Positions 1 through 8,763 are shown, counted from the stretch's first letter. The stretch: DNA of 32,506 nt from PALSA-1006 sp036171275 (GCA_036171275.1 JAVHQT010000082.1:1-32506); one strand, 5' to 3'. Numbers and translations are program-made. The notes: generated by a model from the letters alone, not told the origin.

Positions 1-730
1 GCTCTTTGCTCAAACCCAAAGCTTCGGCAATCAGCCGTCCGCTTTTCAAACATTCGCAATGATACGGGTCGCCTTTTTCCAAAGTGTAGCGCGGCACGCC
101 GTGAAAGCTCATCACCAATTTGTCGGGGCGACCGTGCAATGTCCAATAGTCGCGGATGTTTTGCGCGCTGGCTTGAATGTAGCCCGCATCGTCATGAAAA
201 TGTTTAATGCTGCGCAAAGCGGGCATATTGCGCAATTGCAAAGCTTGCCGATAAACCGCGTCCAGCGCACTGGCGGAAGAACTGGCGGCATATTGCGGAT
301 ACAGTGGCAGCAGCAAAATGCGCTGGCAGTTTTCGGCTTTCAGCTTGGCCAGCACGCTTTCCACCGACGGATTGCCGTAACTCATGGCGTATTCGACCAG
401 CAGCGGCGCATCGGTGCGCGCCTGCAAGGCTTGGCGCAATAATTCGGTTTGACGTGCGGTGTGCACTTTCAGCGGCGAACCTTCGTCCATCCACACCGTC
501 GCGTATTTCGCCGCTGATTTTTTCGGGCGCACATTCAAAATAATGCCGTTCAAAATCAACCACCAAATCGGCTTGGGAATTTCCACCACCCGAGGATCGC
601 TTAAAAATTGTTTTAAATACGGGCGCACCGCGTGACCAGTAGGCGCATCGGGCGTGCCGAGATTGATTAGCAATACGGCGGTTTTTTCAGCCGTTCCATG
701 TGAAAATGCGGGTTCAGTCAGATAACTCAT
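1..730 (-). CDS. hemH: Ferrochelatase, 3' end cut by window edge
   Basis: Ferrochelatase inserts Fe2+ into protoporphyrin IX, the last step of protoheme synthesis. The reading frame is open from ATG at 730 to the left edge (243 codons of a usual 320-370), so the C-terminal part is missing. The N-terminal part reads INLGTPDAPT, then FLSDPRVVEIPKPIWW and RPKKSAAKYATVW, all typical of bacterial HemH. Near the window edge the frame reads SFHGVP, whose His (residue 210) is the conserved metal/porphyrin-binding histidine, followed by GDPYHCEC and a RLIAEALGL helix. It lies 29 nt downstream of hrcA on the same strand and may be co-transcribed. The short gap holds a dispersed repeat core. The Shine-Dalgarno is poor (an AGG about 12 nt upstream). 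The identification is secure. Confidence 0.95.
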   Translation of the reverse strand, partial: MSYLTEPAFSHGTAEKTAVLLINLGTPDAPTGHAVRPYLKQFLSDPRVVEIPKPIWWLILNGIILNVRPKKSAAKYATVWMDEGSPLKVHTARQTELLRQALQARTDAPLLVEYAMSYGNPSVESVLAKLKAENCQRILLLPLYPQYAASSSASALDAVYRQALQLRNMPALRSIKHFHDDAGYIQASAQNIRDYWTLHGRPDKLVMSFHGVPRYTLEKGDPYHCECLKSGRLIAEALGLSKE

Positions 731-736
731 TTATAT

Positions 737-768
737 GTAACCTATTGATTATATTGGTTTTATTGCGA
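737..768 (+). repeat. Dispersed AT-rich repeat core, copy A
   Basis: The core GTAACCTATTGATTAT (737-752) is identical over 16 nt to one at 10546-10561, and its first 13 bases after G also occur at 17754. It overlaps the hrcA stop and fills most of the hrcA-hemH gap. Both flanks continue towards a TTTTATT motif, as at the other sites. No function is known. It may be a decayed half of the REP-like element at 17699-17876. Confidence 0.5.
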
Positions 769-1776
769 AAGTGCGCTGCTTAATAATTTGGCGGTAATAT
801 CAACAATCGGTACGACGCGTTCGTAATCCATGCGTTTCGGCCCAACCACCGCGAGCGTACCGACGATTTGCTGATTCGCGGTGTAAGGCGCGCTGACCAC
901 GCTACATTCATCCAGCCCAATCAGCCCAGATTCGCTGCCGACAAAAATATGAACACCGGGCGCGTGACGGCTGGCATCTAACAATTGCAGTAATTCGGTC
1001 TTTTGTTCAAAGACGTTAAACAATCCGCGTAATTGCTGCATATTGGCGGCCAAGTCGTTACTATTCAATAAGTTACGCTCGCCAGTTAAAACGTAATCTT
1101 CTTGTTTTTTCGCCATCACTGCTTCACTGGCTTGCATGGCGGCGCTCAGCAAAGCGGTTAATTCATGCTGCAATTGGCGCAATTCGAGCTGCACGCGTTG
1201 GCTCAAATCGGCAAAGGCGCAATCGGCGTAATGCTGGCTTAAAAAGTTACCCGCTTCGGTGAGTTGCGATTGGCTGTAATCTTTCTGGGTCAGCAAAATG
1301 CGATTTTCGACTTCGCCATCTGGCATGACGATAATGAGCAACACACGACTTTCCGATAAGCGCAAAAATTCAATTTGTCGCACCAGCATTGCCTTGCGCT
1401 TTGGCGTGGCGACAATACCGGCGAACCGGGTTAATTCTGCTAAGGCGGTGGAAGCTTGCGCTAGCAGCCGCGACGGATTATCGGGCTGAAGTTGCGCTTC
1501 TAAATGTTGGCGATGATGATTGTCTAGCGGCTGCACCACCATCAAAGTGTCAATAAATAAGCGATAACCGAGCGCTGTCGGAATGCGCCCCGCCGAGGTG
1601 TGCGGACTGCACACCAAACCCATCTCTTCCAAATCAACCATCACGTTGCGAAAGGTCGCCGAACTTACTTCTAAACCGGAATAGTGTTGCAGCGCGCGCG
1701 AACCGACGGGCAAGCCTTCGCTGATATAGCGTTCGACTAAGGTTTTTAGCAGGATTTGGGCGCGGTCGTTAAGCAA
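760..1776 (-). CDS. hrcA: Heat-inducible transcriptional repressor HrcA
   Basis: HrcA represses class I heat-shock genes (groESL, dnaKJ) by binding CIRCE operators and depends on GroEL for activity. The N-terminal winged helix reads NDRAQILLKTLVERYISEG, then VGSRAL, SSATFRNVMVDLEEMGL and SPHTSAGRIPT, all diagnostic. The C-terminal GAF-like part contains VGSESGLIGLDECSVVSAPY and a final VDITAKLLSSAL. No ATG precedes the family start. TTG at 1776 aligns with the usual first residue and gives 338 aa, close to the family norm. An in-frame TTG at 1818, directly after the stop of the upstream gene, would add 14 residues. Neither has a convincing Shine-Dalgarno. No CIRCE element is visible in this window, so its targets lie elsewhere. 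It probably belongs to one transcript with the upstream HDOD-GGDEF gene and with hemH. Confidence 0.93.
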   Translation of the reverse strand: MLNDRAQILLKTLVERYISEGLPVGSRALQHYSGLEVSSATFRNVMVDLEEMGLVCSPHTSAGRIPTALGYRLFIDTLMVVQPLDNHHRQHLEAQLQPDNPSRLLAQASTALAELTRFAGIVATPKRKAMLVRQIEFLRLSESRVLLIIVMPDGEVENRILLTQKDYSQSQLTEAGNFLSQHYADCAFADLSQRVQLELRQLQHELTALLSAAMQASEAVMAKKQEDYVLTGERNLLNSNDLAANMQQLRGLFNVFEQKTELLQLLDASRHAPGVHIFVGSESGLIGLDECSVVSAPYTANQQIVGTLAVVGPKRMDYERVVPIVDITAKLLSSALSQ

Positions 1777-1818
1777 GCTGAATGTGCGGAAGGTTAAGAA
1801 AACGAAGGTTTCAAGCAA

Positions 1819-3747
1819 TCAAAGCGAATGGGCAACCGTGCAGTTGCGTCCAGCTGCTTTTGCGGCATACAAACGTTGATCTGATTCGTGGAGCAAGGCA
1901 TCGGGATTGGCTTTGCCAATATTGTCGGCTACGCCAATGCTGACGGTGATTTTAACCAGGGTATCTAGGCGTTTAATCTCAGTTGCCGCCACTTGTTGGC
2001 GTAGCCGTTCTGCGTAATAAAAACCGGCTTTGTCATCGGTATCGGGGCAGATAACCAAAAATTCTTCGCCCCCTAGCCGACACACCACATCTTCTTTACG
2101 CGCGGCGAGCCTAAGACTGCTGGCAACCGAGCGCAGCGCGTCGTCACCGAAAGCGTGACCGTAGTTATCGTTGATATTTTTGAAGTGATCAATATCCACC
2201 ATCATGCAGCACACCGGACGATTAGAGCGTGATGCTAACGCCCATTCTTGCTCTAAACGGTCAACCGCCGAACGGCGATTGGGCAGGCCGGTTAAAACGT
2301 CGGTTAAGGCTAATTCTTGCAAGCGTTGATTAGATTGCGCGAGTTCATCGGCAAAATGTCTTAATTGCATCCGATCGGCTTCTTGACTGTCTTGCATTTG
2401 CACAATGCGTTGTGCGGCGCGCAAGCGAGCAGACAAAACCCGTGGATTGATGGGCTTTGAAAGGTAATCATCCACACCGGCTTCAAAAGCTTCAATGAGC
2501 TTTTCGGTGCTTTCTTGGGCGGTAACAATAAACACGTAAATACGATTCCAATCGGGATTTTTGCGCAATTCTTTACAGAATTCGATGCCGTTCATCTCCG
2601 GCATAATCCAGTCGCTAATAATCAGTTGCGGCGCAGATTTTTTCACACATTCCATGGCTTGCAGACCATTATTGGCGGTGGTAACAATGTGCCCTGCCCG
2701 TTCCAACAAGGTTTTATAAAGCAGTTGGATGGCTCTATCGTCTTCCACCAACAAAATTCGCAATTGAATACCGTCTGTTTTTGTCCCAGGAATAGAGACA
2801 ATATCCACCATTTCACGCGTCAGCGAAGCGGTATTGAGCAGACTTTCAAAGGACGGCAAACTCGGGCTGGCGATGTGCAATAAACTGCTCCATTCGTTTA
2901 AGCCTTGAATAACGTGGTCACCGATTTCAATCAGGGTTGTGCTCTCGAGACCGATGCGCGTCGCCAACAACATTAAATGCGGCACATTTCGATAGCGTTC
3001 TGATGGTGCTGCTGTGCAAATAGCAGCCAATTGATCAGCGAAATGAAATAAATTCAGTAGCCGCCAATTGCGTTCGCCTTCAATCAGCCCGCTTTGGTCT
3101 GGATGTTCTAAATGCAAACCAATTGTTTGAAACAGCGCCGGCATTCCCCAATCAGCAAGCAAAGTGGCGGTAATTTGTGCGTGATCAAAGCCAAATTCAG
3201 CGTGTTCGATTTCAGTTAAATTATTGGTGACGGTGGCTTGAACTAAAATCAGCGGGTAGCGTTCAGGGTAAATGGTGGCAAGCGTCAAACGCCCGATTTG
3301 TGACAACAAACCCAACAAAAAAGCTTCATCCGGCACACCCAAATGCATTTTATCGACCAACTCTTGCGCCGCAATGCCAGTACAAACCGATTGTGCCCAA
3401 AATTTCTGATAATCAAATCCTTTGCACACGCCAGAACGAAAATCGGCGACTAAAGACAAACTCAACGCCAATTGTTTCACGCAACGAATGCCCAACACGG
3501 TGACGGCTTCCATAATCGAAGCGACTGCACGTCCATCGCGATGCGTCAGTAAATTGGCGGCCTTGATAATGCTGCCGGCGAGTGCCGGATCATTGTTGAT
3601 CAGTCTGGCGATTTGTTGCAGTGAGGTATCTTCCCGATCCGCCAATTGAAAGATTTGCAGGGCAACACCGCGTGGTGAAGGCAGTTTTCCATGCGCCCTG
3701 AACTCGGCAAAATCCTGATTGACTAGCAAATTTTCAGTTAGATTCAT
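1819..3747 (-). CDS. HDOD - response receiver - GGDEF diguanylate cyclase
   Basis: This 642-aa signalling protein has three domains in order. An N-terminal HDOD domain (about 20-215) begins at LPSPRGVALQIFQLADRED. A CheY-like receiver (about 329-447) carries acidic pair D336/D337, phosphoacceptor D379 in SDWIMPEMNG and K431 in LSKPINPR. A GGDEF domain (about 478-640) has the active-site motif GGEEF at 559-563. The RKED motif at 550-553, five residues before GGEEF, matches the RxxD inhibitory site of PleD-type cyclases. An active cyclase with product inhibition is therefore predicted, making c-di-GMP from GTP in response to phosphorylation by an unknown kinase. There is no transmembrane segment and no sensor kinase nearby. 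The gene stops at 1819, directly before hrcA. The order HDOD-REC-GGDEF in one chain is less common than REC-GGDEF or REC-HDOD alone. Confidence 0.92.
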   Translation of the reverse strand: MNLTENLLVNQDFAEFRAHGKLPSPRGVALQIFQLADREDTSLQQIARLINNDPALAGSIIKAANLLTHRDGRAVASIMEAVTVLGIRCVKQLALSLSLVADFRSGVCKGFDYQKFWAQSVCTGIAAQELVDKMHLGVPDEAFLLGLLSQIGRLTLATIYPERYPLILVQATVTNNLTEIEHAEFGFDHAQITATLLADWGMPALFQTIGLHLEHPDQSGLIEGERNWRLLNLFHFADQLAAICTAAPSERYRNVPHLMLLATRIGLESTTLIEIGDHVIQGLNEWSSLLHIASPSLPSFESLLNTASLTREMVDIVSIPGTKTDGIQLRILLVEDDRAIQLLYKTLLERAGHIVTTANNGLQAMECVKKSAPQLIISDWIMPEMNGIEFCKELRKNPDWNRIYVFIVTAQESTEKLIEAFEAGVDDYLSKPINPRVLSARLRAAQRIVQMQDSQEADRMQLRHFADELAQSNQRLQELALTDVLTGLPNRRSAVDRLEQEWALASRSNRPVCCMMVDIDHFKNINDNYGHAFGDDALRSVASSLRLAARKEDVVCRLGGEEFLVICPDTDDKAGFYYAERLRQQVAATEIKRLDTLVKITVSIGVADNIGKANPDALLHESDQRLYAAKAAGRNCTVAHSL

Positions 3748-3795
3748 TTTCTGATAAGGCTCAAAAAGTTGGGGAACCGGCAGGGACTGCGGGCG

Positions 3796-3853
3796 CGAAT
3801 TTTTACATATTTCTAGAAGCCTGTCAAACTTAAAGCGTCGACGTAAAAATTCG
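3796..3853. repeat. 11-bp perfect inverted repeat
   Basis: The left arm CGAATTTTTAC (3796-3806) is the exact reverse complement of the right arm GTAAAAATTCG (3843-3853), with a 36-nt spacer. It lies about 50 nt upstream of the HDOD-GGDEF start codon. It could be an RNA hairpin, the terminal repeat of a decayed miniature element, or an operator. There is no T-tract to make it an obvious terminator. Confidence 0.55.
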
Positions 3854-3968
3854 GCCGCATGCGCGCCGATTTAGAGAAGCGCTGATTGATTCTTTTCCGG
3901 GCGAGCCCTTGGATAAACTCAAGCACCCCCCTTAAACTGACTCAGGCGTACATTACCGAATCATGTCA

Positions 3969-4012
3969 AAATAAATACCATATAAATCAATAACTTACAC
4001 TCATTTTTATTC
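3969..4012 (-). repeat. Decayed REP-like element, copy B
   Basis: The segment ATAAATCAATAACTTA (3982-3997) followed by CACTCATTTTTATTCAACC resembles the reverse complement of the AT-rich core in the better preserved copy at 17754-17776, and the 11569-11641 copy in the same orientation. Similarity is partial and judged by eye. Confidence 0.35.
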
Positions 4013-4360
4013 AACCTAGAGTGCGCGGTTGATTTAATCAGCCTGACCGTAATGTTGCCCAAGTTGCAGCGTATCGGACGTTTGGGGATTCCTTAATAAT
4101 GGGCGCGGCTAAAAATTCAATTTTAAAAGCGAGGCAAGGCGCGAGTAAAAATAAGTTCGCAGCCCAGCAAGGCGTCATTCTTTTGGCGTCTCAGCAAAGC
4201 CAGGGTTTACCGATTTCCATTAAGATCAAAAACGTTAACGCGTTTCCACACTGCTGTATGACCAAGGATCGCTGTTCAGCGCATGTTAAAAGCAATTACC
4301 TGCCATGCAATCTGATTTTTTTGTTTAAAATGCGCGCCTATTAAAAAACCGAGGTGAACA

Positions 4361-4684
4361 ATGGCTTACGTAGTTGCTGAAAACTGTATTCGCTGCAAAT
4401 TTACCGATTGCGTGGACGTGTGCCCCGTCGATTGCTTTCGTGAAGGTGAAAACTTTCTGGTAATTGACCCAGACGAATGTATTGATTGCACACTGTGTGT
4501 GGCGGAATGTCCCGCCAATGCGATTTATGCAGAAGACGATGTGCCCGCCGATCAACATTCCTTTATCGCCCTGAACGCCGAACTCGCCAAAATTTGGAAG
4601 CCGATTATTCATCAAAAAGCACCGCTCGCGGATGCCAATGATTGGCTGAATGTACCCGAAAAATTAGCGCTTTTAAAACGGTGA
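4361..4684 (+). CDS. fdxA: Seven-iron ferredoxin FdxA
   Basis: This 107-aa cytoplasmic electron carrier belongs to the [3Fe-4S][4Fe-4S] ferredoxin family of Azotobacter FdI. Ligand cysteines are visible in ENCIRCKFTDCVDVCPVDC (C9, C17, C21, with extra C12 and C25) and DECIDCTLCVAECP (C40, C43, C46, C50). Position 13 of the first block is Lys, so the C9...C17 spacing is that of the 3Fe site. The C-terminal tail EDVPADQHSFIALNAELAK is characteristic of FdxA. A strong Shine-Dalgarno GAGGTGA (4351-4357) precedes the ATG by 3 nt. The stop codon overlaps a GTG start of the next gene (GTGA, 4681-4684), so the two are probably co-translated. The electron partner is not evident from context. Confidence 0.96.
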   Translation: MAYVVAENCIRCKFTDCVDVCPVDCFREGENFLVIDPDECIDCTLCVAECPANAIYAEDDVPADQHSFIALNAELAKIWKPIIHQKAPLADANDWLNVPEKLALLKR

Positions 4685-7332
4685 ACAGTCGCGATTTTTA
4701 TCAACTAGTCGTTCAGCGCATTCTAGCGGACAACCCAAGAAACGACCTTCGTAACCTATTAATTATATTACCTAATTTGCACGTCTCTCAGCCGCTGACT
4801 GCGGCTTTTTTTCGGCAAATGTCTGGGCAAACTTTGATTTTGCCGCGCATGGTGACGCTCAATGATTGGGCCAATTCGCTTGTCTTAAACGCGCCGGTTT
4901 TAGCACAAAGCCAGCGCAGCGCTTTGCTGTATCGACAGCTCCGCCAGCAATCTTGGTTTGCCGAAGCGGATTTATGGGCGCTTACGCAGGAAATGTTAAC
5001 GTTATTTGACGAACTGACTCATTCGTTGACGCGTCTACCCGGCGATTTAGAGGCTTTCGCGGATGCCCTGCAACTCGCCTATCAAGCGCGAAAAAATCAG
5101 AGTTTGCAACTCGAAGCGCGGCTGGTATTTGAGCTGTGGAATGCCATGCAAACCGGCAAAGAATTAGATGCAGCGCGCGCCTATCAAACGCGATTAGCCA
5201 CTTTATCCGCCCAAGCAAATGCGCCTTTATACGTCTTGCGCACCAGTAATTGGACGGCTTTAGAATCACTTTTTTTGGTGGAATATGGCAAACGCGCCGC
5301 CGTTTCGGTGTTTGATTTGCGGGATTTACTGCCCAATCCGCACACCGTAATTTCACTGGCTTTGAGCAATCAAGATAGACATCTGTTGGCGCAATCTAGC
5401 CAACTTCAGCGCGATCAAATCTCGCCCTTAGCCCAAAAATGTCGTTTTTTTGCGGCGAATAATTTAGAACACGAGGCGCGTGGCGCCGCCATGCAAATTC
5501 GACTTTGGCTACAAGCCGGCAAAAATAGTATTGCCGTGGTGGCGCAAGATCGGGTGGTGGCTCGCCGTGTCCGTGCGCTGTTAGAACGCAACGAAATTTG
5601 GGTCAGCGATGAAACCGGTTGGACGCTCGATACCTTGTCGGTCAGCACCGCGTTGGAACGCTGGCTGACTGCCTTGCAAAGTGACTTTTATCACCACGAT
5701 TTACTGGATTTACTCAAATCGCCTTTTATCTTTGCCGACATTGCCAGTTCAACTCGAAAATCAAGTTTGTATCAACTTGAAGTTATATTCACAAAGAATA
5801 ATATAATCAATGGCTTAGATAACTATATCCAAGCTGTCAGCGATGAAAATTTAAACATGCTTTTGCTACGCTTACGCCAAGCCGCGCGTTTACTGGAGCG
5901 CAGTAAAAGACGTCGCTTGGGCGACTGGTTGCAGGCTTTAAATCAAAGTTTGGCAGTGCTAGCGATCAATTTGGGCTGGCAACACGATGCCGCCGGTTTG
6001 CAACTTCTCAATGCACTGGAAACTTGGCAACTTGAATTAGCCAATGACACCGGTTTGTATGCTTTTAAGGACTGGCGGCGCTGGCTTTCGCAACAGTTAG
6101 CACAGCAAAATTACTGCGATAGCAGCATTGACAGCCCAGTGCGCTTCACACATTTAGCCGCCACGCGCTGGCGCAGTTTTGATGCGGTGTTATTGATTGG
6201 CTGCGATGCGGAACATTTACCGAGCGTCGGCACAGGCAGCCGTTGGTTTAATGACAGCGTACGCCAAAGTCTTAATTTGCCGACGCGCAGCCAACTCGCC
6301 CTGCGGCAACGCGATGATTTATTGGGCTTATTAAGCCTCAATGATTGCGTGCGCATTACTTGGCAACAAGAGCACAACGGCGAAACCGGTTTACTTAGCC
6401 CGTATCTGCAATTGTTACGCGATTTACACGCTCAGACGTATGGCGATGACTTAACTGAGTTGGAATTAGCGCCTTATTTACGGGCAGAACACGCCACCGA
6501 AACTGCCCTTAAACGTCGCCAATCCGCACAGCCCAATATCCGCGCAGAGATTTGCCCAACCAGCATTTCGATTAGTGCCTATAACAGCTTAATGACCTGC
6601 CCTTATCAGTATTATGCCCGCTACATTTTGCGTTTGAATGCGCTGGATGAAGTTCAGGAAGCCATGGAAAAAAGGGATTATGGCGATGCGGTTCATCGCA
6701 TTTTGCAGCATTTTCATCAACGCTATGCGCGCATTTCAGATCATCCGCCTGCCGTCATCGAGACCGCATTACGTGAGATCAGTACCGCAGAATTCGCCGC
6801 CTTAATTCAGCAAAATTTCAGTGCTCGCGCTTGGTTAATCCGCTGGTTAAATACCCTTCCCGCCTACCTTGCTTGGCAAAATAATAACGAAGCGGAAGGT
6901 TGGTTTTATCAAGCCGCCGAACAAGAATTTAACTTAAGTTTAAAGAATATCCATTTACGCGGCAGAATTGATCGCGTCGATAATCGCGCTGATGAGAAAA
7001 GAGTGATTGACTATAAAACTCAATCAAATCAAATACTGACAAGCAAGCTAAAGCTCGCCGGAGAAGATGTGCAGCTGGCGAGTTACGCCTTTGCCCTGCA
7101 CGCAGACGAAGCGGCTTTTGTGAGTTTAGAACAAGACAAAGTCATTGCCCTTATGCCAAAACAAGCGCTATCCATCTTGGCGCAGCTGAACGTCGCCAGG
7201 CTAGAACAGATCATCGAGCAAATTCAAGCAGGACAAGGTTTGCCCGCCAACGGCGTGGACGCAAACTGCGCCTATTGCGAAATGCGCGGTCTGTGTCGCA
7301 AAAACGAAAGCAGCGCAGGCAGCACAGCTTGA
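4681..7332 (+). CDS. AddB-like PD-(D/E)XK nuclease, putative DNA repair protein
   Basis: This long protein (883 aa from GTG at 4681) resembles the stand-alone AddB-like 'probable DNA repair protein' family of Betaproteobacteria. The N-terminal two thirds look like an inactivated helicase fold: the opening LLIILPNL region lacks a Walker A lysine motif. The C-terminal nuclease shows GDAVHRILQHF, LRGRIDRVD (D764) and VIDYKTQ (D777, K779), the PD-(D/E)XK catalytic set. Cys640 in MTCPYQYYAR plus CAYCEMRGLC (C863, C866, C872) reproduces the four-cysteine iron-sulfur pattern of AddB-type nucleases. The GTG overlaps the fdxA stop. An upstream TTG at 4642 would add 13 residues but would overlap fdxA by 43 nt. 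A UvrD-like AddA partner is not in the window. Confidence 0.85.
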   Translation: MNSRDFYQLVVQRILADNPRNDLRNLLIILPNLHVSQPLTAAFFRQMSGQTLILPRMVTLNDWANSLVLNAPVLAQSQRSALLYRQLRQQSWFAEADLWALTQEMLTLFDELTHSLTRLPGDLEAFADALQLAYQARKNQSLQLEARLVFELWNAMQTGKELDAARAYQTRLATLSAQANAPLYVLRTSNWTALESLFLVEYGKRAAVSVFDLRDLLPNPHTVISLALSNQDRHLLAQSSQLQRDQISPLAQKCRFFAANNLEHEARGAAMQIRLWLQAGKNSIAVVAQDRVVARRVRALLERNEIWVSDETGWTLDTLSVSTALERWLTALQSDFYHHDLLDLLKSPFIFADIASSTRKSSLYQLEVIFTKNNIINGLDNYIQAVSDENLNMLLLRLRQAARLLERSKRRRLGDWLQALNQSLAVLAINLGWQHDAAGLQLLNALETWQLELANDTGLYAFKDWRRWLSQQLAQQNYCDSSIDSPVRFTHLAATRWRSFDAVLLIGCDAEHLPSVGTGSRWFNDSVRQSLNLPTRSQLALRQRDDLLGLLSLNDCVRITWQQEHNGETGLLSPYLQLLRDLHAQTYGDDLTELELAPYLRAEHATETALKRRQSAQPNIRAEICPTSISISAYNSLMTCPYQYYARYILRLNALDEVQEAMEKRDYGDAVHRILQHFHQRYARISDHPPAVIETALREISTAEFAALIQQNFSARAWLIRWLNTLPAYLAWQNNNEAEGWFYQAAEQEFNLSLKNIHLRGRIDRVDNRADEKRVIDYKTQSNQILTSKLKLAGEDVQLASYAFALHADEAAFVSLEQDKVIALMPKQALSILAQLNVARLEQIIEQIQAGQGLPANGVDANCAYCEMRGLCRKNESSAGSTA

Positions 7333-7413
7333 TTAAGCAAACCGTTATTGGCTGAGGAACCGCCGATTAAATCCTCCGTTCGCTCCCAGTCGGGCGACAA
7401 CTGTTTCCTGCGA

Positions 7414-8763
7414 CTAGTTCAGCACAAACCCATACGCGTGAGCAGGAACGGACTGAATCAGTGCTTCCCTAATTTGCAATGCCGCTTGCCGCCCACTGCG
7501 GACTGCGCCTTCTAAGGTGGCGGGGTAATCGCCCGCAGTGACATCACCCGCCAAAAAAAGTCGCGGATTAGGCGTGGCATTTTCGGGGCGTTTTAAGTTG
7601 ACTTCACAGCAAAAAGTGGCGCGTTTTTCTGCGATAAGCTGTTGCCAAATCGGCTCTGAATTTATTCCAAGCTTTTGATTTAACTCGCTTTTCACTTTTT
7701 CAATCAATAACGGAGCGCTCAGTTGCTGGTGCGCGCCTTCGGCACTAATGACCACCGCAAGCAGACCATTTTGCGCTGAAATTTGTCCCTTATCGAACAC
7801 CCATTGCGCGACGCAGCCGTCTAACCCTAGCAGCGGTTGCGCTAAACGAATCGCAGCGGGATATTGCAAATAGACGGTAAAAATCGGCTGAAAACTGATT
7901 TTCTCTAAGGTATTTGCAACCGGCAATAAATTGGGGACAGCGCGAAAAAGCCGGGCGCTGACGCTAGGCGAAGCGGCACAAATCACGTGACTAAAATGCT
8001 GGCTGCCCTGCCCAGTTTGGAGCTCGACACTGTTTTGTTGCGGAATAATCCGTTCTACACCGCAAGAAGTCACGATTTCGCCACCGTGTTTACACACGTA
8101 ATCGGCGGCGCGATTTGGAAACAATGCTGAAAAATCAAGGCGCGGCAGCCACATTTCACTGGCAGAAAATGCGCCATTTAAGCTGTCGCGCACAACGTTA
8201 AGCAGAATTTGAGCAGAGGCTTTCTCGACTGGCGTGTTCAATGCTGCGATGCAAATCGGTTCCCACATTAAGCGAATTAGTCTTTCACTTTGCCCCTGCT
8301 GCCGCAAAAGTTGCTGTGCACTGATGTCGCGGCTGAGGGTAAATTTAATTTTACGCATAGCCAACATAAAACGAGCAGCTTGCCAGCGTTCAGCGCAGCT
8401 CAACCCTTTGGCGGTGCATAAGGCGACCAGCAAATGTAGCGGCGCGGGCAAGTGCGGTGCTTTCAGTTCAAAGCGATTATGTAGCGTGAGTTGCAGGGGC
8501 AGCCGTAAAAAATCTTGCTCGACATTTCCACCGATTAGTTCAATTAAATCAATAAGTTGCGTATAGCATCCCAGCAAAATGTGCTGACCATTATCCAATT
8601 GTGTTTCATGCGAAATCACACCACGCGCCCGTCCACCCAACTGTTTTGCACTTTCCAAAACGGTGACAGGAATGCCGTTTTGCGCCAAGGTGACTGCCGC
8701 TGCCATGCCCGCATATCCCGCGCCGATAATGCCAACGTGCACCTTTTTCAGTTGCGCCACCAT
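7414..8763 (-). CDS. hpnE: Hydroxysqualene dehydroxylase HpnE
   Basis: HpnE is the flavoprotein that reduces hydroxysqualene to squalene, the third step of the HpnCDE route. The N-terminus reads VGIIGAGYAGMAAAVTLAQNG (GxGxxG, residues 14-19), then LESAKQLGGRARG, a typical FAD-binding start of the phytoene-desaturase superfamily. The C-terminus ends with LFLAGDVTAGDYPATLEGAV, followed by SGRQAA, which contacts FAD in this family. I chose ATG at 8763 (449 aa). It overlaps the end of hpnD by 16 nt, and the Rossmann strand follows directly. The same frame can be extended to 8829, but that would run deep into hpnD. It is the last gene of hpnC-hpnD-hpnE. It converges with the nuclease gene across an 81-nt gap with no clear terminator. 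Confidence 0.93.
   Translation of the reverse strand: MVAQLKKVHVGIIGAGYAGMAAAVTLAQNGIPVTVLESAKQLGGRARGVISHETQLDNGQHILLGCYTQLIDLIELIGGNVEQDFLRLPLQLTLHNRFELKAPHLPAPLHLLVALCTAKGLSCAERWQAARFMLAMRKIKFTLSRDISAQQLLRQQGQSERLIRLMWEPICIAALNTPVEKASAQILLNVVRDSLNGAFSASEMWLPRLDFSALFPNRAADYVCKHGGEIVTSCGVERIIPQQNSVELQTGQGSQHFSHVICAASPSVSARLFRAVPNLLPVANTLEKISFQPIFTVYLQYPAAIRLAQPLLGLDGCVAQWVFDKGQISAQNGLLAVVISAEGAHQQLSAPLLIEKVKSELNQKLGINSEPIWQQLIAEKRATFCCEVNLKRPENATPNPRLFLAGDVTAGDYPATLEGAVRSGRQAALQIREALIQSVPAHAYGFVLN

Larger units (their letters stand above)
3748..4360. other. Long intergenic region between divergent genes
   Basis: This 613-nt stretch separates the minus-strand HDOD-GGDEF gene from plus-strand fdxA, so it must hold promoters for both. 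I see a long inverted repeat (3796-3853), a decayed REP-like block (3969-4012) and an 81-codon open frame at 4099-4344 that looks non-coding: it has no Shine-Dalgarno and no recognisable motif. A clear sigma70 promoter could not be fixed. TAAAAT at 4326-4331 is a possible fdxA -10 box but has no good -35 partner. Confidence 0.6.

Noticed and set aside
2515..2883. 122-codon plus-strand frame inside the HDOD-GGDEF gene
   Set aside because: It is antisense to a well-supported receiver domain; composition is that of a shadow frame.
4099..4344. 81-codon open frame before fdxA
   Set aside because: No Shine-Dalgarno, no recognisable motif, basic and low in normal protein pattern; it overlaps the fdxA promoter region.
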